Shown here piece by piece: positions 17,934-27,412 of a DNA stretch of 64,000 nucleotides. The translations under genes were made by a program, and so were the position numbers. This stretch comes from JACMNW01 sp031406155. Lineage in GTDB: Bacteria > Pseudomonadota > Alphaproteobacteria > Rhodobacterales > Rhodobacteraceae. The stretch's first letter is position 1; each line of letters begins with the position of its first letter. Location: assembly GCA_031406155.1 (NCBI GenBank), contig JANOGW010000053.1, forward strand, positions 6,523-70,522, read 5' to 3'. The notes under the pieces were generated by a model, which saw only the letters and a program-made list of their open reading frames with translations, searched no databases and had not been told where the DNA came from.

Positions 17934-18057
17934 CCGCCCTGGCTGGTCCAACGGCAATCCCTCCTGTTCGGTGGTTCTTCGCCCGGTCACCCGCGAAGAC
18001 TGACCAGAAGGCGGTGATGAGCGGTGTGCTTTGGTTCAGACGCAACACCGACCTGTC

Positions 18058-19563
18058 TTAGCCGCCATCGGTCGCCGGGGCCGCGCCTTCGGTCGGCACT
18101 GCGGCCCCGTCAACCGGAGGGGCGACATCCGCTGGTGCAGCCTCTGCCGGGCCGGTCAGCCCGCCGCCGGTCCATTCGCCGGACGCCTCTTCACCCGACG
18201 CGTAGCGCATCACACCCTGACCCTGGCGCTTGCCCTTCACGAACAGCCCGTCATAGACATCGCCGCTGGCATAGGTCGCAATTCCACGGCCATCGATTTC
18301 GCCAGCCTTCCAGTCACCGGTATATTTGAAGCCGTCTTTCATGATGATCTCGCCCTTGCCATCGCGCAGGCCGGCCACAAAACGCCCCGTGTAGACCGTG
18401 CCATCGGCATAGGTCGCGGTGCCCATCCCCTGACGCTGGCCTTCGCTCCATTCGCCATCATAGCGGTAGCCACCCGGATAGGTCATCACCCCCCGCCGAT
18501 GCGGTTTGGCATCGACAAAGCTGCCCTCATAAACAAGGCCGTTGGCATACGTGGCACGGCCGGTTCCGGCGATGGCACCCGCCTTCCAGAGCCCGTCGTA
18601 GGTCGATCCGTCGGCATAGGTGATCTTGCCACTTCCATCGGCCTGATCGGCTTTGAACTGCCCTACATAGACCGATTTGTCGGGATAGGTGACCATGCCT
18701 TGCCCTTCGATGCGCCCCTCGGCCCAAGTGCCGTCGTAGACATATCCGTCTGCGCCGCGAAACACGCCCGTGCCGTGCCGCTTGTCATTGGCGAAATCAC
18801 CCTCAAAGGTATCGCCATTGCCATAGCTGACGCGGCCCTTGCCCTGTCTTTGGCCATTGACCAGCGGTCCTTCATATATGTCGCCATTGGGCTGGGTCAG
18901 TTTGCCGGTGCCATTGATCTGCCCGTCAGCCCAATCGCCGACATAGGTCAGCCCGTCGGGCATGGTCAACGTGCCGGTGCCTGACCGTTGGCCGCGCACC
19001 AGTTCGCCGTCATAGACCGCGCCGTCAGGATAAGTGATCTTGCCGGACCCGTCCTTGACGCCTTTGACCCATGTGCCGTCATAACGATACCCGCCCGGAT
19101 TTTCGATGACGCCGTTGCCGTCATGTACGCCGTCGACGAACTGGCCGGTGTAGACCGCGCCATTTGCATAGCGTGCCACACCTGTGCCCGTCATTTTCCC
19201 GTTGGCCCAATCGCCCTCATAGGTGCCGCCATCGGCAAAGGTGATCTTGCCCTTGCCTTCAGGTTTGCCGGCAGCGAACACGCCTTCGTAAACCGATCCG
19301 TTCGGAAAGCGCGCTTTGCCGGTGCCCTTGATCTCGCCGTCGACCCATTCGCCCGTGTATTCATAGCCATTGGCCAGCTTGTAGGTGCCCAGCCCATGCT
19401 GGCGGCCATCCTTGAAGGTGCCTTCGTAGATCGACCCGTCGTCATATTGTTTGGCGATTATCTCGCCATTGTCCTGCGCCCGCGCGCCGCAGGACAGCGC
19501 AAGCCCGATGGCCGCCGCCAAAACCGATGCCCGCGCAATGCTTGTGCCCAACCGAAGTGTCAC
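18058..19563 (-). CDS. Exported MORN-repeat protein
   Basis: A 501-residue protein built almost entirely of about 19 tandem MORN repeats of 23 residues, each with a YxG(E/D)(W/F) core (for example YEGDW, YTGQF, YDGTW). A signal peptide is predicted (VLAAAIGLALSCGARAQ, cleavage after ARA), so the repeats are probably periplasmic. An alanine/proline-rich tail of about 35 residues follows. The GTG at 19563 is chosen because AAGGGG lies 7 nt upstream and it places the signal peptide at the N-terminus; an open frame extends to 19668. MORN repeats often bind lipids or partner proteins. No operon partner is present and the function is unknown. Confidence 0.85.
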   Translation of the reverse strand: MTLRLGTSIARASVLAAAIGLALSCGARAQDNGEIIAKQYDDGSIYEGTFKDGRQHGLGTYKLANGYEYTGEWVDGEIKGTGKARFPNGSVYEGVFAAGKPEGKGKITFADGGTYEGDWANGKMTGTGVARYANGAVYTGQFVDGVHDGNGVIENPGGYRYDGTWVKGVKDGSGKITYPDGAVYDGELVRGQRSGTGTLTMPDGLTYVGDWADGQINGTGKLTQPNGDIYEGPLVNGQRQGKGRVSYGNGDTFEGDFANDKRHGTGVFRGADGYVYDGTWAEGRIEGQGMVTYPDKSVYVGQFKADQADGSGKITYADGSTYDGLWKAGAIAGTGRATYANGLVYEGSFVDAKPHRRGVMTYPGGYRYDGEWSEGQRQGMGTATYADGTVYTGRFVAGLRDGKGEIIMKDGFKYTGDWKAGEIDGRGIATYASGDVYDGLFVKGKRQGQGVMRYASGEEASGEWTGGGLTGPAEAAPADVAPPVDGAAVPTEGAAPATDGG

Positions 19564-19773
19564 CAGATAGCCCCTTACCCTGATTTTATCCGCGCCAAGG
19601 CGGGGCCATGCCCCGACTCTGACCGCGAACTTTGGCGCGATGCTATCCTTGCCCCATGGGTGTGACAAGCGCGCGGCACGAACTGCCGTGCAATCGGCTT
19701 TTCCTTGCCCGCAACTCTGCTAGAACCACGATGCAGAAAACCGAATGCCCCCGATGGGGCGGAGCACATCAAT

Positions 19774-21432
19774 ATGGCCCATACCTTTCGTCTGACTCTG
19801 GCGCAGTTGAACCCGACGGTTGGCGACATTGAAGGCAACGCCGCCAAAGCGCAAGCCGCATGGGCGCAGGGGCGCGATGCGGGGGCGGATATGGTGGCGC
19901 TGACCGAAATGTTCATCACTGGCTACCAGACGCAGGATCTGGTGATGAAGCCGGTGTTTGCCCGCGCTGCGATGGCGGCCATCGATGCGCTGGCGGTCGC
20001 CTGCAAGGATGGTCCGGCACTGGGCATCGGCGGGCCGCATCTGAAAGACGGCAAGCTCTACAACGCCTTCTACGTTCTGCAGGGCGGCAAGACGCTGACC
20101 ATAGTGCAAAAGCATGTTCTGCCCAATGACGGCGTGTTTGACGAAAAGCGGGTGTTTTCGCCATCCGACGTGCACGGCCCCTACCGTGTCGGGCCACTGC
20201 GCATCGGAACGCCTATCTGCGAAGACGCGTGGCATTCAGAGGTGGCCGAGACCCTGGCAGAAACTGGGGCCGAGATCTTGCTGGTGCCGAACGGGTCGCC
20301 TTACCATCGTGGCAAGCCGTCGGTCCGGATGAACCTGATGGTGGCCCGCGTGGTGGAAACCGGGTTGCCGCTCGTCTATCTGAACATGATCGGCGGGCAG
20401 GATGATCAGGTATTCGATGGGGCGTCTTTCGTGCTGAACCCCGGCGGGCATCTGGCAGCCCAATTGCCGCAGTTCGACGAGATCGTGACGCATGTCGATT
20501 TCAACAGAACCGCAGACGGTTGGCGCGCGACAGGCGGAATGCTGGCGGAAATACCAAAAATCTGGGAGGCGGATTATCACACCTGCGTCATGGCCACGCG
20601 TGATTACCTTGCCAAGACCGGCTTCAAGAAGGTGCTGCTGGGCCTGTCCGGCGGCATTGACAGCGCGATTGTGGCCACCATCGCCGCCGACGCCATCGGC
20701 CCCGAAAACGTGCGCTGCGTGATGTTGCCCTCGGCTTTCACCAGCCAGCATTCGCTGGATGATGCCGCAGAGGTTGCCCGCAACATCGGCTGCCGACTGG
20801 ATACTGTGTCAATCTCGGGTGCGCAGGAGGCGGTTGGCGGCGCACTGGCGCATCTGTTCGAAGGCACCACGCCGGGGATACCGGAAGAAAACATCCAGTC
20901 GCGTCTGCGCGGGCTGATGCTGATGGCGCTGTCGAACAAGTTTGGCGAAATGCTGCTGACCACCGGCAACAAATCCGAAGTGGCAGTCGGCTATTGCACG
21001 ATCTACGGCGATATGAACGGCGGCTTCAACCCGATCAAGGACATGTATAAGACCCGCGTTTTCGAAACCTGCCGTTGGCGCAATGAAAACCACCGCCCCT
21101 GGATGCTGGCCCCGGCGGGCGAGATGATCCCGGCACGGGTGATTTCCAAGCCGCCCTCGGCGGAACTGCGTCCCAACCAGCGCGACGATGACAGCCTGCC
21201 GCCCTATCCGGTGCTGGATGCCATTCTGGATGGTCTGGTCGACCGGGAAGCCTCAATTGCCGATCTGGTGGCGGAGGGGTTTGATCCGGCCACGGTAAAA
21301 CGGGTGGAGCATCTGCTGTATCTCAGCGAATACAAGCGCTATCAGGCCGCCCCCGGCACGCGGCTGACGCCAAAGGCCTTCGGGCTTGATCGCCGCTATC
21401 CGAATGCAAACAGATGGCGTGACGGCGGATGA
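19774..21432 (+). CDS. nadE: Glutamine-dependent NAD+ synthetase
   Basis: A 552-residue two-domain enzyme that amidates nicotinate adenine dinucleotide to NAD+. The N-terminal nitrilase-type glutaminase domain has the E45, K113, C149 triad (ALTEMF, VQKHVLP, GTPICEDAW). The C-terminal synthetase domain has the ATP pyrophosphatase loop GLSGGIDSA near residue 290. The ATG at 19774 gives the expected MAHTFRLTLAQLNPTVGD start; an earlier in-frame start has no family support. The stop overlaps the ynfA-like start (ATGA). Confidence 0.96.
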   Translation: MAHTFRLTLAQLNPTVGDIEGNAAKAQAAWAQGRDAGADMVALTEMFITGYQTQDLVMKPVFARAAMAAIDALAVACKDGPALGIGGPHLKDGKLYNAFYVLQGGKTLTIVQKHVLPNDGVFDEKRVFSPSDVHGPYRVGPLRIGTPICEDAWHSEVAETLAETGAEILLVPNGSPYHRGKPSVRMNLMVARVVETGLPLVYLNMIGGQDDQVFDGASFVLNPGGHLAAQLPQFDEIVTHVDFNRTADGWRATGGMLAEIPKIWEADYHTCVMATRDYLAKTGFKKVLLGLSGGIDSAIVATIAADAIGPENVRCVMLPSAFTSQHSLDDAAEVARNIGCRLDTVSISGAQEAVGGALAHLFEGTTPGIPEENIQSRLRGLMLMALSNKFGEMLLTTGNKSEVAVGYCTIYGDMNGGFNPIKDMYKTRVFETCRWRNENHRPWMLAPAGEMIPARVISKPPSAELRPNQRDDDSLPPYPVLDAILDGLVDREASIADLVAEGFDPATVKRVEHLLYLSEYKRYQAAPGTRLTPKAFGLDRRYPNANRWRDGG

Positions 21433-21746
21433 TCCTGCTGTACCCGCTTGCCGCGCTGCTGGAGATCGCCGGCTGCTTTGCGGTCTGGGCATGGTGGCGG
21501 GCCGGGGCCTCGGCGCTGTGGTTGATCCCGGGCGCATTGGCGCTGGCGGGGTTTGCCTATGCGCTTGCCCTGACGCCGCCCGCCCATGCGGGGCGCAGTT
21601 TTGCGGCCTACGGCGGGATATACATCGCCGCCAGCTTGGGATGGATGTGGCTAATCGAAGGCACCCGCCCCGACCGCGCCGATCTGCTTGGTGGCGCACT
21701 TGCCATCGCCGGGGCTGCCGTCATTCTGTTTGCCCCGCGCATCTGA
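21429..21746 (+). CDS. YnfA/UPF0060 family membrane protein
   Basis: A 105-residue hydrophobic protein with four predicted transmembrane helices, matching the UPF0060 (YnfA) family. Characteristic segments are EIAGCFAVWAWWR and RSFAAYGGIYIAASLGWMW. The family is distantly related to small multidrug resistance-type transporters, but its physiological substrate is not established. It is translationally coupled to nadE by ATGA, although no functional tie to NAD synthesis is known. Confidence 0.88.
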   Translation: MILLYPLAALLEIAGCFAVWAWWRAGASALWLIPGALALAGFAYALALTPPAHAGRSFAAYGGIYIAASLGWMWLIEGTRPDRADLLGGALAIAGAAVILFAPRI

Positions 21747-21808
21747 CGTCATCGAAGTGACAACGGATCCGGTGTAAGCTGCCGGTCCAGTCAGAACGGA
21801 GGCCCCCG

Positions 21809-22759
21809 ATGTTGCGACTTGTCGCGCCGCTAACACTGCTTTGTGCCGCAACCCCGCTTTGCGCCGAAACCACGCTTCGGGTGATGAGCTACAATGTCTG
21901 GGGCGCCGGCGGAAACGAGGGCAAGGGCATCGACGAAACCGTCGCCGTGATCAGGGCGGCCGATGCGGATATTGTGGGTCTGCAGGAAACCCGGCTGGAA
22001 CCTGACCCTTGCACCGCAACCGATTGCGCCGCCGTCGGCACCTCGGTCGCACCTGCGCTTGCGCAAGCTTTGGGGTGGTATGTCTATGATCAGCCCCCGG
22101 TCAACGCAGGACACTGGGCGAATGCCGTGATCTCTCGCTATCCGATTGTGGGCAAGGCGACGGCGAATGAATTCGGCGTGCAGATCGATGTCGATGGCCG
22201 CACCGTCTGGCTGTTCAACCTGCACCACGACGATGAACCCTATCAGCCGTACCAACTTCTTGGCATCGAATACGGCCCGGCACCTTTCATCACCACCGAG
22301 GCCGAGGCGGTCAGATACGCCAATGAAACGCGCGGGCCGATGATGGATCTGCTTGCCCAGGACTTGAAGGCCGCCGATGGGGCCGACGCCGTTTTCGTTA
22401 CCGGCGATTTCAACGAACCGGGCCATCTGGACTGGACCGCCGAAGCCGTTGCGGCAGTAACGCACCCGATTGTTGTCGAATGGCCGACGACAAAACGCCT
22501 GGCCGATCTGGGTTTTACCGATGCTTATCGGGCAGTCTACCCCGATCCCGTTGCAAAGCCCGCCTTCACCTGGACCCCTTCCTACGAAGAAACCGCCGCC
22601 GACGATCATCCCGACCGTATCGATTTTGTCTTTGCCAAAGGGCCAAATCTGAAAGTGCTGAAGGCGGCAATCGTCGGTGAAGACGGGCCGCGCAGCGATA
22701 TAAAGGTTGTTCCCTGGCCATCAGATCATCGTGCGGTGGTGGCCGAAGTCACCTTCTGA
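21809..22759 (+). CDS. Exported endonuclease/exonuclease/phosphatase-fold protein
   Basis: A 316-residue protein with an N-terminal signal peptide (LVAPLTLLCAATPLCA, cleavage before ETTLR). An endonuclease/exonuclease/phosphatase domain follows. Conserved motifs are MSYNVWG near residue 26, IVGLQETR with the metal-binding glutamate near 59, VTGDFNEPGH near 199 and the terminal WPSDHRAVVAEV with the catalytic histidine. Export suggests a periplasmic or secreted phosphodiesterase, nuclease or phosphatase; the substrate is not evident. It stands alone, 62 bp after the ynfA-like gene. Confidence 0.85.
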   Translation: MLRLVAPLTLLCAATPLCAETTLRVMSYNVWGAGGNEGKGIDETVAVIRAADADIVGLQETRLEPDPCTATDCAAVGTSVAPALAQALGWYVYDQPPVNAGHWANAVISRYPIVGKATANEFGVQIDVDGRTVWLFNLHHDDEPYQPYQLLGIEYGPAPFITTEAEAVRYANETRGPMMDLLAQDLKAADGADAVFVTGDFNEPGHLDWTAEAVAAVTHPIVVEWPTTKRLADLGFTDAYRAVYPDPVAKPAFTWTPSYEETAADDHPDRIDFVFAKGPNLKVLKAAIVGEDGPRSDIKVVPWPSDHRAVVAEVTF

Positions 22760-22857
22760 CCGGTTACCGGTGTCGCCTGCTTCGGGTAAGGGCAACCTGA
22801 CTGGCAATGTCGCGTGCGAGGGGTTAGTTTGCAAAAAAACGAGCCTCGGGGGACATC

Positions 22858-24594
22858 ATGGATACAACGTCACTGAAACGCCTGCAGATGGCGTTGATCG
22901 GCGCATTTGCCGGGCTCAGCTTCTACCTGCTCAGCGAAATAGTCGACCGTGACCTGATCAGCGACCGTGGCTTTCTGGCACTGGTCACCTTTGCCGGAAC
23001 CTTTTTCACAGGCGTGCTGGCTTTGGCGGGGCCGCTGCCGATCGTCCGGTCTACTGTTTCGGCCACCTGTCTGGCCGTTGTGACGACGGTGCTGTTCCTT
23101 TGGGCCAGTTTTCGGTTTGACGATCTTGACGAATATTTCCTAGGGCCATTTCCGGTGCTGGCGGCACTTGTGATTGCAACCATCCCGCTGCCGTTCATCA
23201 TTGCGGCCCACGGCTCCGGCTGGCGCGACTATCCAGCGCTATTTTCCGCCGCCTGGACGATTGTCGTGCGCTATGCGGCGGCATGGGTTTTCGTGGGCGT
23301 GGTTTGGGGCGTGATCTACCTGTCTGACACGCTGCTCTCGATTGTCGGGCTGACGCTGATCCGGGACCTGATCGATATCGACGCGGTGCCGTTTCTTGTG
23401 ACGGGTCTGACGCTTGGTCTGGCGCTCGCCGTGGTCGAAGAGATGAGGGACTATGTTTCACCCTATCTGATCCTGCGGCTTTTGCGCCTTTTGCTGCCGG
23501 CGGTTCTTGTCGTGCTGGTGGTTTTTGTGGTGGCACTGCCGGTGCAGGGCCTTTCGGGCTTGTTTGGTGGGTTGTCGGTTGCCGCAACGTTGCTGGCCAT
23601 GACTGCCGCCTCTGCCACACTGATCACTACAGCGATTGATCAAAGTGACACCGAGGCGACGCAAAGCACGGTTTTGTCGCGTGCGACTCAAGCACTGGCG
23701 TTATTGTTGCCAATTCCGGCGGGTCTCGCCGCCTATTCGGTCTGGCTGCGTGTTGATCAATACGGCTGGACACCGGATCGGTTGTTTGCCGCCCTGATGG
23801 CCCTTTTTGCCCTGGGCTATGCGCTGCTGTATGCGGCGGCGGTGATCCGTCGCGCCGGCTGGATGGCGCGTATTCGTCAAGGCAATATCGCTATGGCCGT
23901 GGCTGGCGTCGCCGCAGCGATGCTGTGGCTGACCCCGGTCTTTAACGCCGAACGCGTATCTGCGGGCAACCTTGTGGCCAGATACCAGTCCGGCGCAACG
24001 CCCGTGGCCGCGCTTGACACCGGCCAACTTGGCGATTGGGGCCGCGCCGGATCAGAGGCGCGCGACAGTCTTTCAGTTTTGGCCAAGGAACCGGGGCAAG
24101 AGGCATTGGCCGCTGCCCTTGCCAGCGACACGGCGGTGTCACAGATCGACATTGAAGCCGACCCGGCAAAGGCGCTTTCAGACCTGAAGGCGATATTGCC
24201 GCTGCAACCTGCTACGGCAACTGCTGATCGTGACCGGCTGCTGGCGGGTCTGCAACCCTACGACATCGCAAGCTGGTTAACCGCCTGCCGCACGCCGATG
24301 CCAGATGGCAGGCCCGGTTGCGTGATGGTGATTGCGGATCTGAACCAGACCTATGGTGGCAACGAGGCGATTGTCGTGTTGCGCGGTGCGGGCGATTTGA
24401 TGCAGTACGAGGCTTTGGTGCTGGTTGATGGGCTGGTCGAGCGCCGCTCGGTTGCCCCGGTGTCGGGGTATCTGCCTTACGATGCCACCGGTGCCGAAAT
24501 CATCGCGCAGATGCAGGCAGCCCCGCCGGTGACAACACCAGTGCCGCTGAACCAGATAAAGGTGGGCGAACGCGGTCTGACAATTTTTCCCTGA
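22858..24594 (+). CDS. DUF4153-like multi-pass membrane protein
   Basis: A 578-residue protein with about ten to twelve hydrophobic helices in residues 10-370, followed by a soluble C-terminal region of about 200 residues beginning near FNAERVSAGNLVARYQ. Architecture and length resemble the DUF4153 membrane proteins common in alphaproteobacteria, which have no established role. A DUF4153 match was not tested here. The start follows a GGGGGAC-type Shine-Dalgarno. No neighbour gives a functional clue. Confidence 0.7.
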   Translation: MDTTSLKRLQMALIGAFAGLSFYLLSEIVDRDLISDRGFLALVTFAGTFFTGVLALAGPLPIVRSTVSATCLAVVTTVLFLWASFRFDDLDEYFLGPFPVLAALVIATIPLPFIIAAHGSGWRDYPALFSAAWTIVVRYAAAWVFVGVVWGVIYLSDTLLSIVGLTLIRDLIDIDAVPFLVTGLTLGLALAVVEEMRDYVSPYLILRLLRLLLPAVLVVLVVFVVALPVQGLSGLFGGLSVAATLLAMTAASATLITTAIDQSDTEATQSTVLSRATQALALLLPIPAGLAAYSVWLRVDQYGWTPDRLFAALMALFALGYALLYAAAVIRRAGWMARIRQGNIAMAVAGVAAAMLWLTPVFNAERVSAGNLVARYQSGATPVAALDTGQLGDWGRAGSEARDSLSVLAKEPGQEALAAALASDTAVSQIDIEADPAKALSDLKAILPLQPATATADRDRLLAGLQPYDIASWLTACRTPMPDGRPGCVMVIADLNQTYGGNEAIVVLRGAGDLMQYEALVLVDGLVERRSVAPVSGYLPYDATGAEIIAQMQAAPPVTTPVPLNQIKVGERGLTIFP

Positions 24595-24682
24595 ACGGCA
24601 CGGTTAACCTGAAATCACGGTTGTAAGGATTTTGTTAACCTCTTGGATTTAGTCTTTTGCCGAACAGCAAGGACTAGGGCCC

Positions 24683-25270
24683 ATGCACGGTCTTATCAAC
24701 CGATCCCTCCAGTGTTTCATACGCGACAGCTATGGCGCGGCGGTCTGGTCAGAGGTGACCCGGCGTGCGGACCTAGGCTTTGACAGCTTTGAAGCGATGC
24801 TCAGTTATGATGCCGCTTTGACCGACAGCGTGATCAACGCGGCAGCATTTCATCTGGCCCGATCACGCGAGGCGGTGCTGGAAGATCTGGGCACCTATCT
24901 TGTCAGCCATCCGAACGTCGAAGCACTGCGTCGCCTGTTGCGGTTCGGCGGCGTGACCTTCGTCGACTTTCTGCATTCCCTCGAAGACCTGCCTGGGCGC
25001 GGGCGCATGGCGGTAACCGATCTCGATCTGCCGATCCTTACCCTTGCCGACCACGGTAATGACCGGTTCGTGCTGACCTGCCGCGCGCCGGTGCAGGGCG
25101 GCGGCCATGTCATGCTTGGCCTCTTGCGCGCTATGGCGGATGATTACGGCGCGCTTGTGCTGCTTGATCATCAAGGCCTGACCGACGGGGCAGAGGTGAT
25201 CGAGATCCATATTCTGGAACAGCGGTTCGCGTCGGGGCGCCAGTTTCATCTTGCGACGAAGGCGGGCTGA
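24683..25270 (+). CDS. H-NOX-like (HNOB) domain protein lacking the usual haem ligand
   Basis: A 195-residue protein with the overall length and N-terminal pattern of bacterial H-NOX haem/NO sensors (MHGLINRSLQCFI, then SYDAALTDSVINAAA). The segment that normally reads FLxxLDxLH, carrying the proximal haem histidine, is here DFLHSLEDLP, placing proline at residue 104. The YxSxR haem-propionate motif is reduced to VLTCR (130-134), keeping only the arginine. It may therefore not bind haem in the canonical way. It is followed 3 bp later by a diguanylate cyclase with an HNOBA-like N-terminus, the usual H-NOX partner, so a signalling role is likely. Confidence 0.75.
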   Translation: MHGLINRSLQCFIRDSYGAAVWSEVTRRADLGFDSFEAMLSYDAALTDSVINAAAFHLARSREAVLEDLGTYLVSHPNVEALRRLLRFGGVTFVDFLHSLEDLPGRGRMAVTDLDLPILTLADHGNDRFVLTCRAPVQGGGHVMLGLLRAMADDYGALVLLDHQGLTDGAEVIEIHILEQRFASGRQFHLATKAG

Positions 25271-25273
25271 GGC

Positions 25274-26275
25274 ATGGATGGATCCCCTTTGAATGCGAGT
25301 GTCAGCCTTGAACTGGATGCCGTGGACCAGTTGATGCCGATGCATCTTTGCCTGTCAGCTGCTGGCACGATCGTCAGTGCCGGATCGACGCTTGCCAAGT
25401 TGTTTCCCGAAATCTCGCTGATTAACCACAGTGTGTTTGATCTTTTCGACGTGCGTCGCCCCGGTGGCATATCGACCATGGCTGGTTTGGTTGCGCATGC
25501 CGGGCAGCGGTTCTTTCTGGGCTTGCGCGGCAGCCGGTTGCCAGCACTGTGCGCCATCGCCTTGCCGCGCAATGACGGGCAGGGTTTGCTGATGAACCTG
25601 TCGTTCGGCATTGGCGTGATCGATGCCGTGCGCCAGCATGCACTGACCGCCGCCGATTTCGCGCCCACCGATCTGACGGTCGAATTGATGTATCTGGTCG
25701 AAGCGAAATCCGCCGTCATGGACGAACTTCGTAGCCTGAACCTGCGTCTGCAAGGGGCGAAATCCGCCGCCGAAGAACAGGCGCTGACCGACACGCTGAC
25801 CGGTCTGCGCAATCGCCGTGCGCTGGATCAGGGTCTTGCCGGTCTTACGCGCCAGGCCCTGCCGTTTTCCCTGATGCACATCGACCTTGATTATTTCAAG
25901 GCGGTGAATGACACGCTGGGCCATGCCGCGGGCGATCATGTCTTGCGGGAAGTGGCCAAGGTGCTGGGCGCCGAAACCCGCAACGGCGACACGGTTGCGC
26001 GCGTGGGCGGGGACGAGTTTGTCGTAGTGCTGCCGAACCTGTCCGACGCAACCGTCGCGCAACAGATCGCATCGCGGATCATTGCGAGACTGAATGTGCC
26101 GATGGAATTCGAAGGTCGATCATGCCGTATCGCTGCCAGCATCGGCATCACCCTTTCCACCTTTTACAGCGCACCAGACGCTGAACAGATGCTCAGCGAC
26201 GCGGATCACGCCCTTTATGCATCAAAACGCACAGGTCGCGCGCAGGCGACACTATTTTGCACAGGCACGGCCTGA
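25274..26275 (+). CDS. Diguanylate cyclase with HNOBA-like sensor domain
   Basis: A 333-residue signalling protein. Residues 1-115 resemble the HNOBA/PAS-like domain associated with H-NOX proteins, including VFDLFDVRRP (54-63). A short helical linker (about 140-170) leads to a GGDEF domain (about 172-330). The catalytic motif is intact as GGDEF at 245-249, and the product-inhibition site RxxD is R236-D239, so cyclic-di-GMP synthesis with feedback is expected. The start is 3 bp after the H-NOX-like stop, so the two form an operon and probably a sensor pair. Confidence 0.9.
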   Translation: MDGSPLNASVSLELDAVDQLMPMHLCLSAAGTIVSAGSTLAKLFPEISLINHSVFDLFDVRRPGGISTMAGLVAHAGQRFFLGLRGSRLPALCAIALPRNDGQGLLMNLSFGIGVIDAVRQHALTAADFAPTDLTVELMYLVEAKSAVMDELRSLNLRLQGAKSAAEEQALTDTLTGLRNRRALDQGLAGLTRQALPFSLMHIDLDYFKAVNDTLGHAAGDHVLREVAKVLGAETRNGDTVARVGGDEFVVVLPNLSDATVAQQIASRIIARLNVPMEFEGRSCRIAASIGITLSTFYSAPDAEQMLSDADHALYASKRTGRAQATLFCTGTA

Positions 26276-26349
26276 AGCCGCGCGCGCGCCATGCGGTCCT
26301 GCCACGCACGCATGCGGGTGATGGCCCTGCGTTGCGATCACACGGGCGC

Positions 26350-27156
26350 CTACTGATCGATCTTCGACCCCATGATGGCAATCGCCTGCTGATAGACCCC
26401 TGCCGCGTTCCATTGCTGGAGCACGGGAAAATTCGGCTCGCCCGTCTGGTAGCCGACCCCGGCCCGCCAGCCCTTTTGCGCCAGGAAATTCGCGGTGGAT
26501 GCAAGCGCGTCGGTCTGGTTGGTCAGATCGACCTGACCATCTCCATTGCCGTCAACGCCGTAAGATAGCACATTGCCGGGCAAAAACTGCGTATGCCCGA
26601 TCTCACCGTGTTTCGCGCCGATGGTCTGGGTGCTGATCGTGCCCCGATCTACCAGTTCCAAAGCCGCCAGAAGGTGCCCGGTAAAGAACTCGGAGCGCCT
26701 GCAATCATAGGCCAGGGTGGCGATGGCTGACACGACATTGGTATCGCCCATGAAGCCGCCAAAGCCTGTCTCCATCCCATGGATCGCCAGCACAACTCCG
26801 GCAGGCACGCCGTAATTCCGTTCGAGTCCCGCATAGAAATCGGCGTTCTTGGCCTTGCGCGCGCGCCCCTGGGCGACAATCGTATCGGCGCCACGCACCT
26901 GCAGGAATTTCGCGAGCGTGTATTTGAAGCTTTTCTGGTTGCGGTCGGCCGAAATCGTTTTTGCCGAATAACTGGTTCCCAGCAGGGCCTCTTGCCCGCG
27001 CGCGCCGACGCCGGCCTTGCGGGCCTCTTTTGCCATGACCGGTTTCCAGGCTTCGTATCCGGCCGAGGTATCGCCGCAGGGGGCCGCCGAAGCAGGTACT
27101 GCCGCAAGTGAAAAGGCACAAAAAATCATCGGGGCAAAAAATCGTTTTCCGGGCAC
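26350..27156 (-). CDS. Lytic murein transglycosylase (MltB-like)
   Basis: A 268-residue periplasmic lytic transglycosylase that cleaves peptidoglycan glycan strands. A signal peptide (FFAPMIFCAFSLAAVPASA) precedes the mature protein. The catalytic glutamate is in HGMETGFGG (about residue 125), and the MltB-type segments GEIGHTQFLPGNVLSYGVDGNGDG and ALASTANFLAQKGW are present. The GTG at 27156 has AGAGGTGA 4-6 nt upstream and gives a well-formed signal peptide; the frame is open to 27273. It is monocistronic and convergent with the GGDEF gene. Confidence 0.88.
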   Translation of the reverse strand: MPGKRFFAPMIFCAFSLAAVPASAAPCGDTSAGYEAWKPVMAKEARKAGVGARGQEALLGTSYSAKTISADRNQKSFKYTLAKFLQVRGADTIVAQGRARKAKNADFYAGLERNYGVPAGVVLAIHGMETGFGGFMGDTNVVSAIATLAYDCRRSEFFTGHLLAALELVDRGTISTQTIGAKHGEIGHTQFLPGNVLSYGVDGNGDGQVDLTNQTDALASTANFLAQKGWRAGVGYQTGEPNFPVLQQWNAAGVYQQAIAIMGSKIDQ

Positions 27157-27412
27157 TGGCTCACCTCTGTCTAAATGACGGTCGGATTGTTTCCATGGTT
27201 GGCCGATCCTTGCAATATACGCCAGACAGACGCAACAATTCGTGTCAGTGTCCGGCAAGAAAAATGCCTTCAACGAGCGTTACGCAGTTTTGGCGCGGCA
27301 CTTCGGGGATATCAACGCAGTCCTTTAAAATACTAGTAGTTTCTTCACAGTTGCCAGATATGCAGGCGATACGCCGCGCGGCCTCGGGCGACAACACTCA
27401 GGTGACCGATCC
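27157..27412. other. Divergent promoter region
   Basis: This 256-bp gap lies between the lytic transglycosylase gene (-) and the glutamate-synthase-like gene (+). A TAAAAT hexamer at 27326-27331 is a possible -10 for the + gene, but no good -35 is visible at 16-18 bp. No other gene or repeat is seen. Confidence 0.4.

Noticed and set aside
18058..19563. Tandem DNA repeat array that could suggest a CRISPR or minisatellite
   Set aside because: The periodicity comes from MORN protein repeats in one intact reading frame, and spacers and repeats are not identical at DNA level.
24623..24638. CtrA-like site (GTAA-N8-TTAA) upstream of the H-NOX-like gene, and a similar TTAA-N8-GTAA at 37685-37700
   Set aside because: The spacing is 8 instead of 7 and one half-site deviates in each case.
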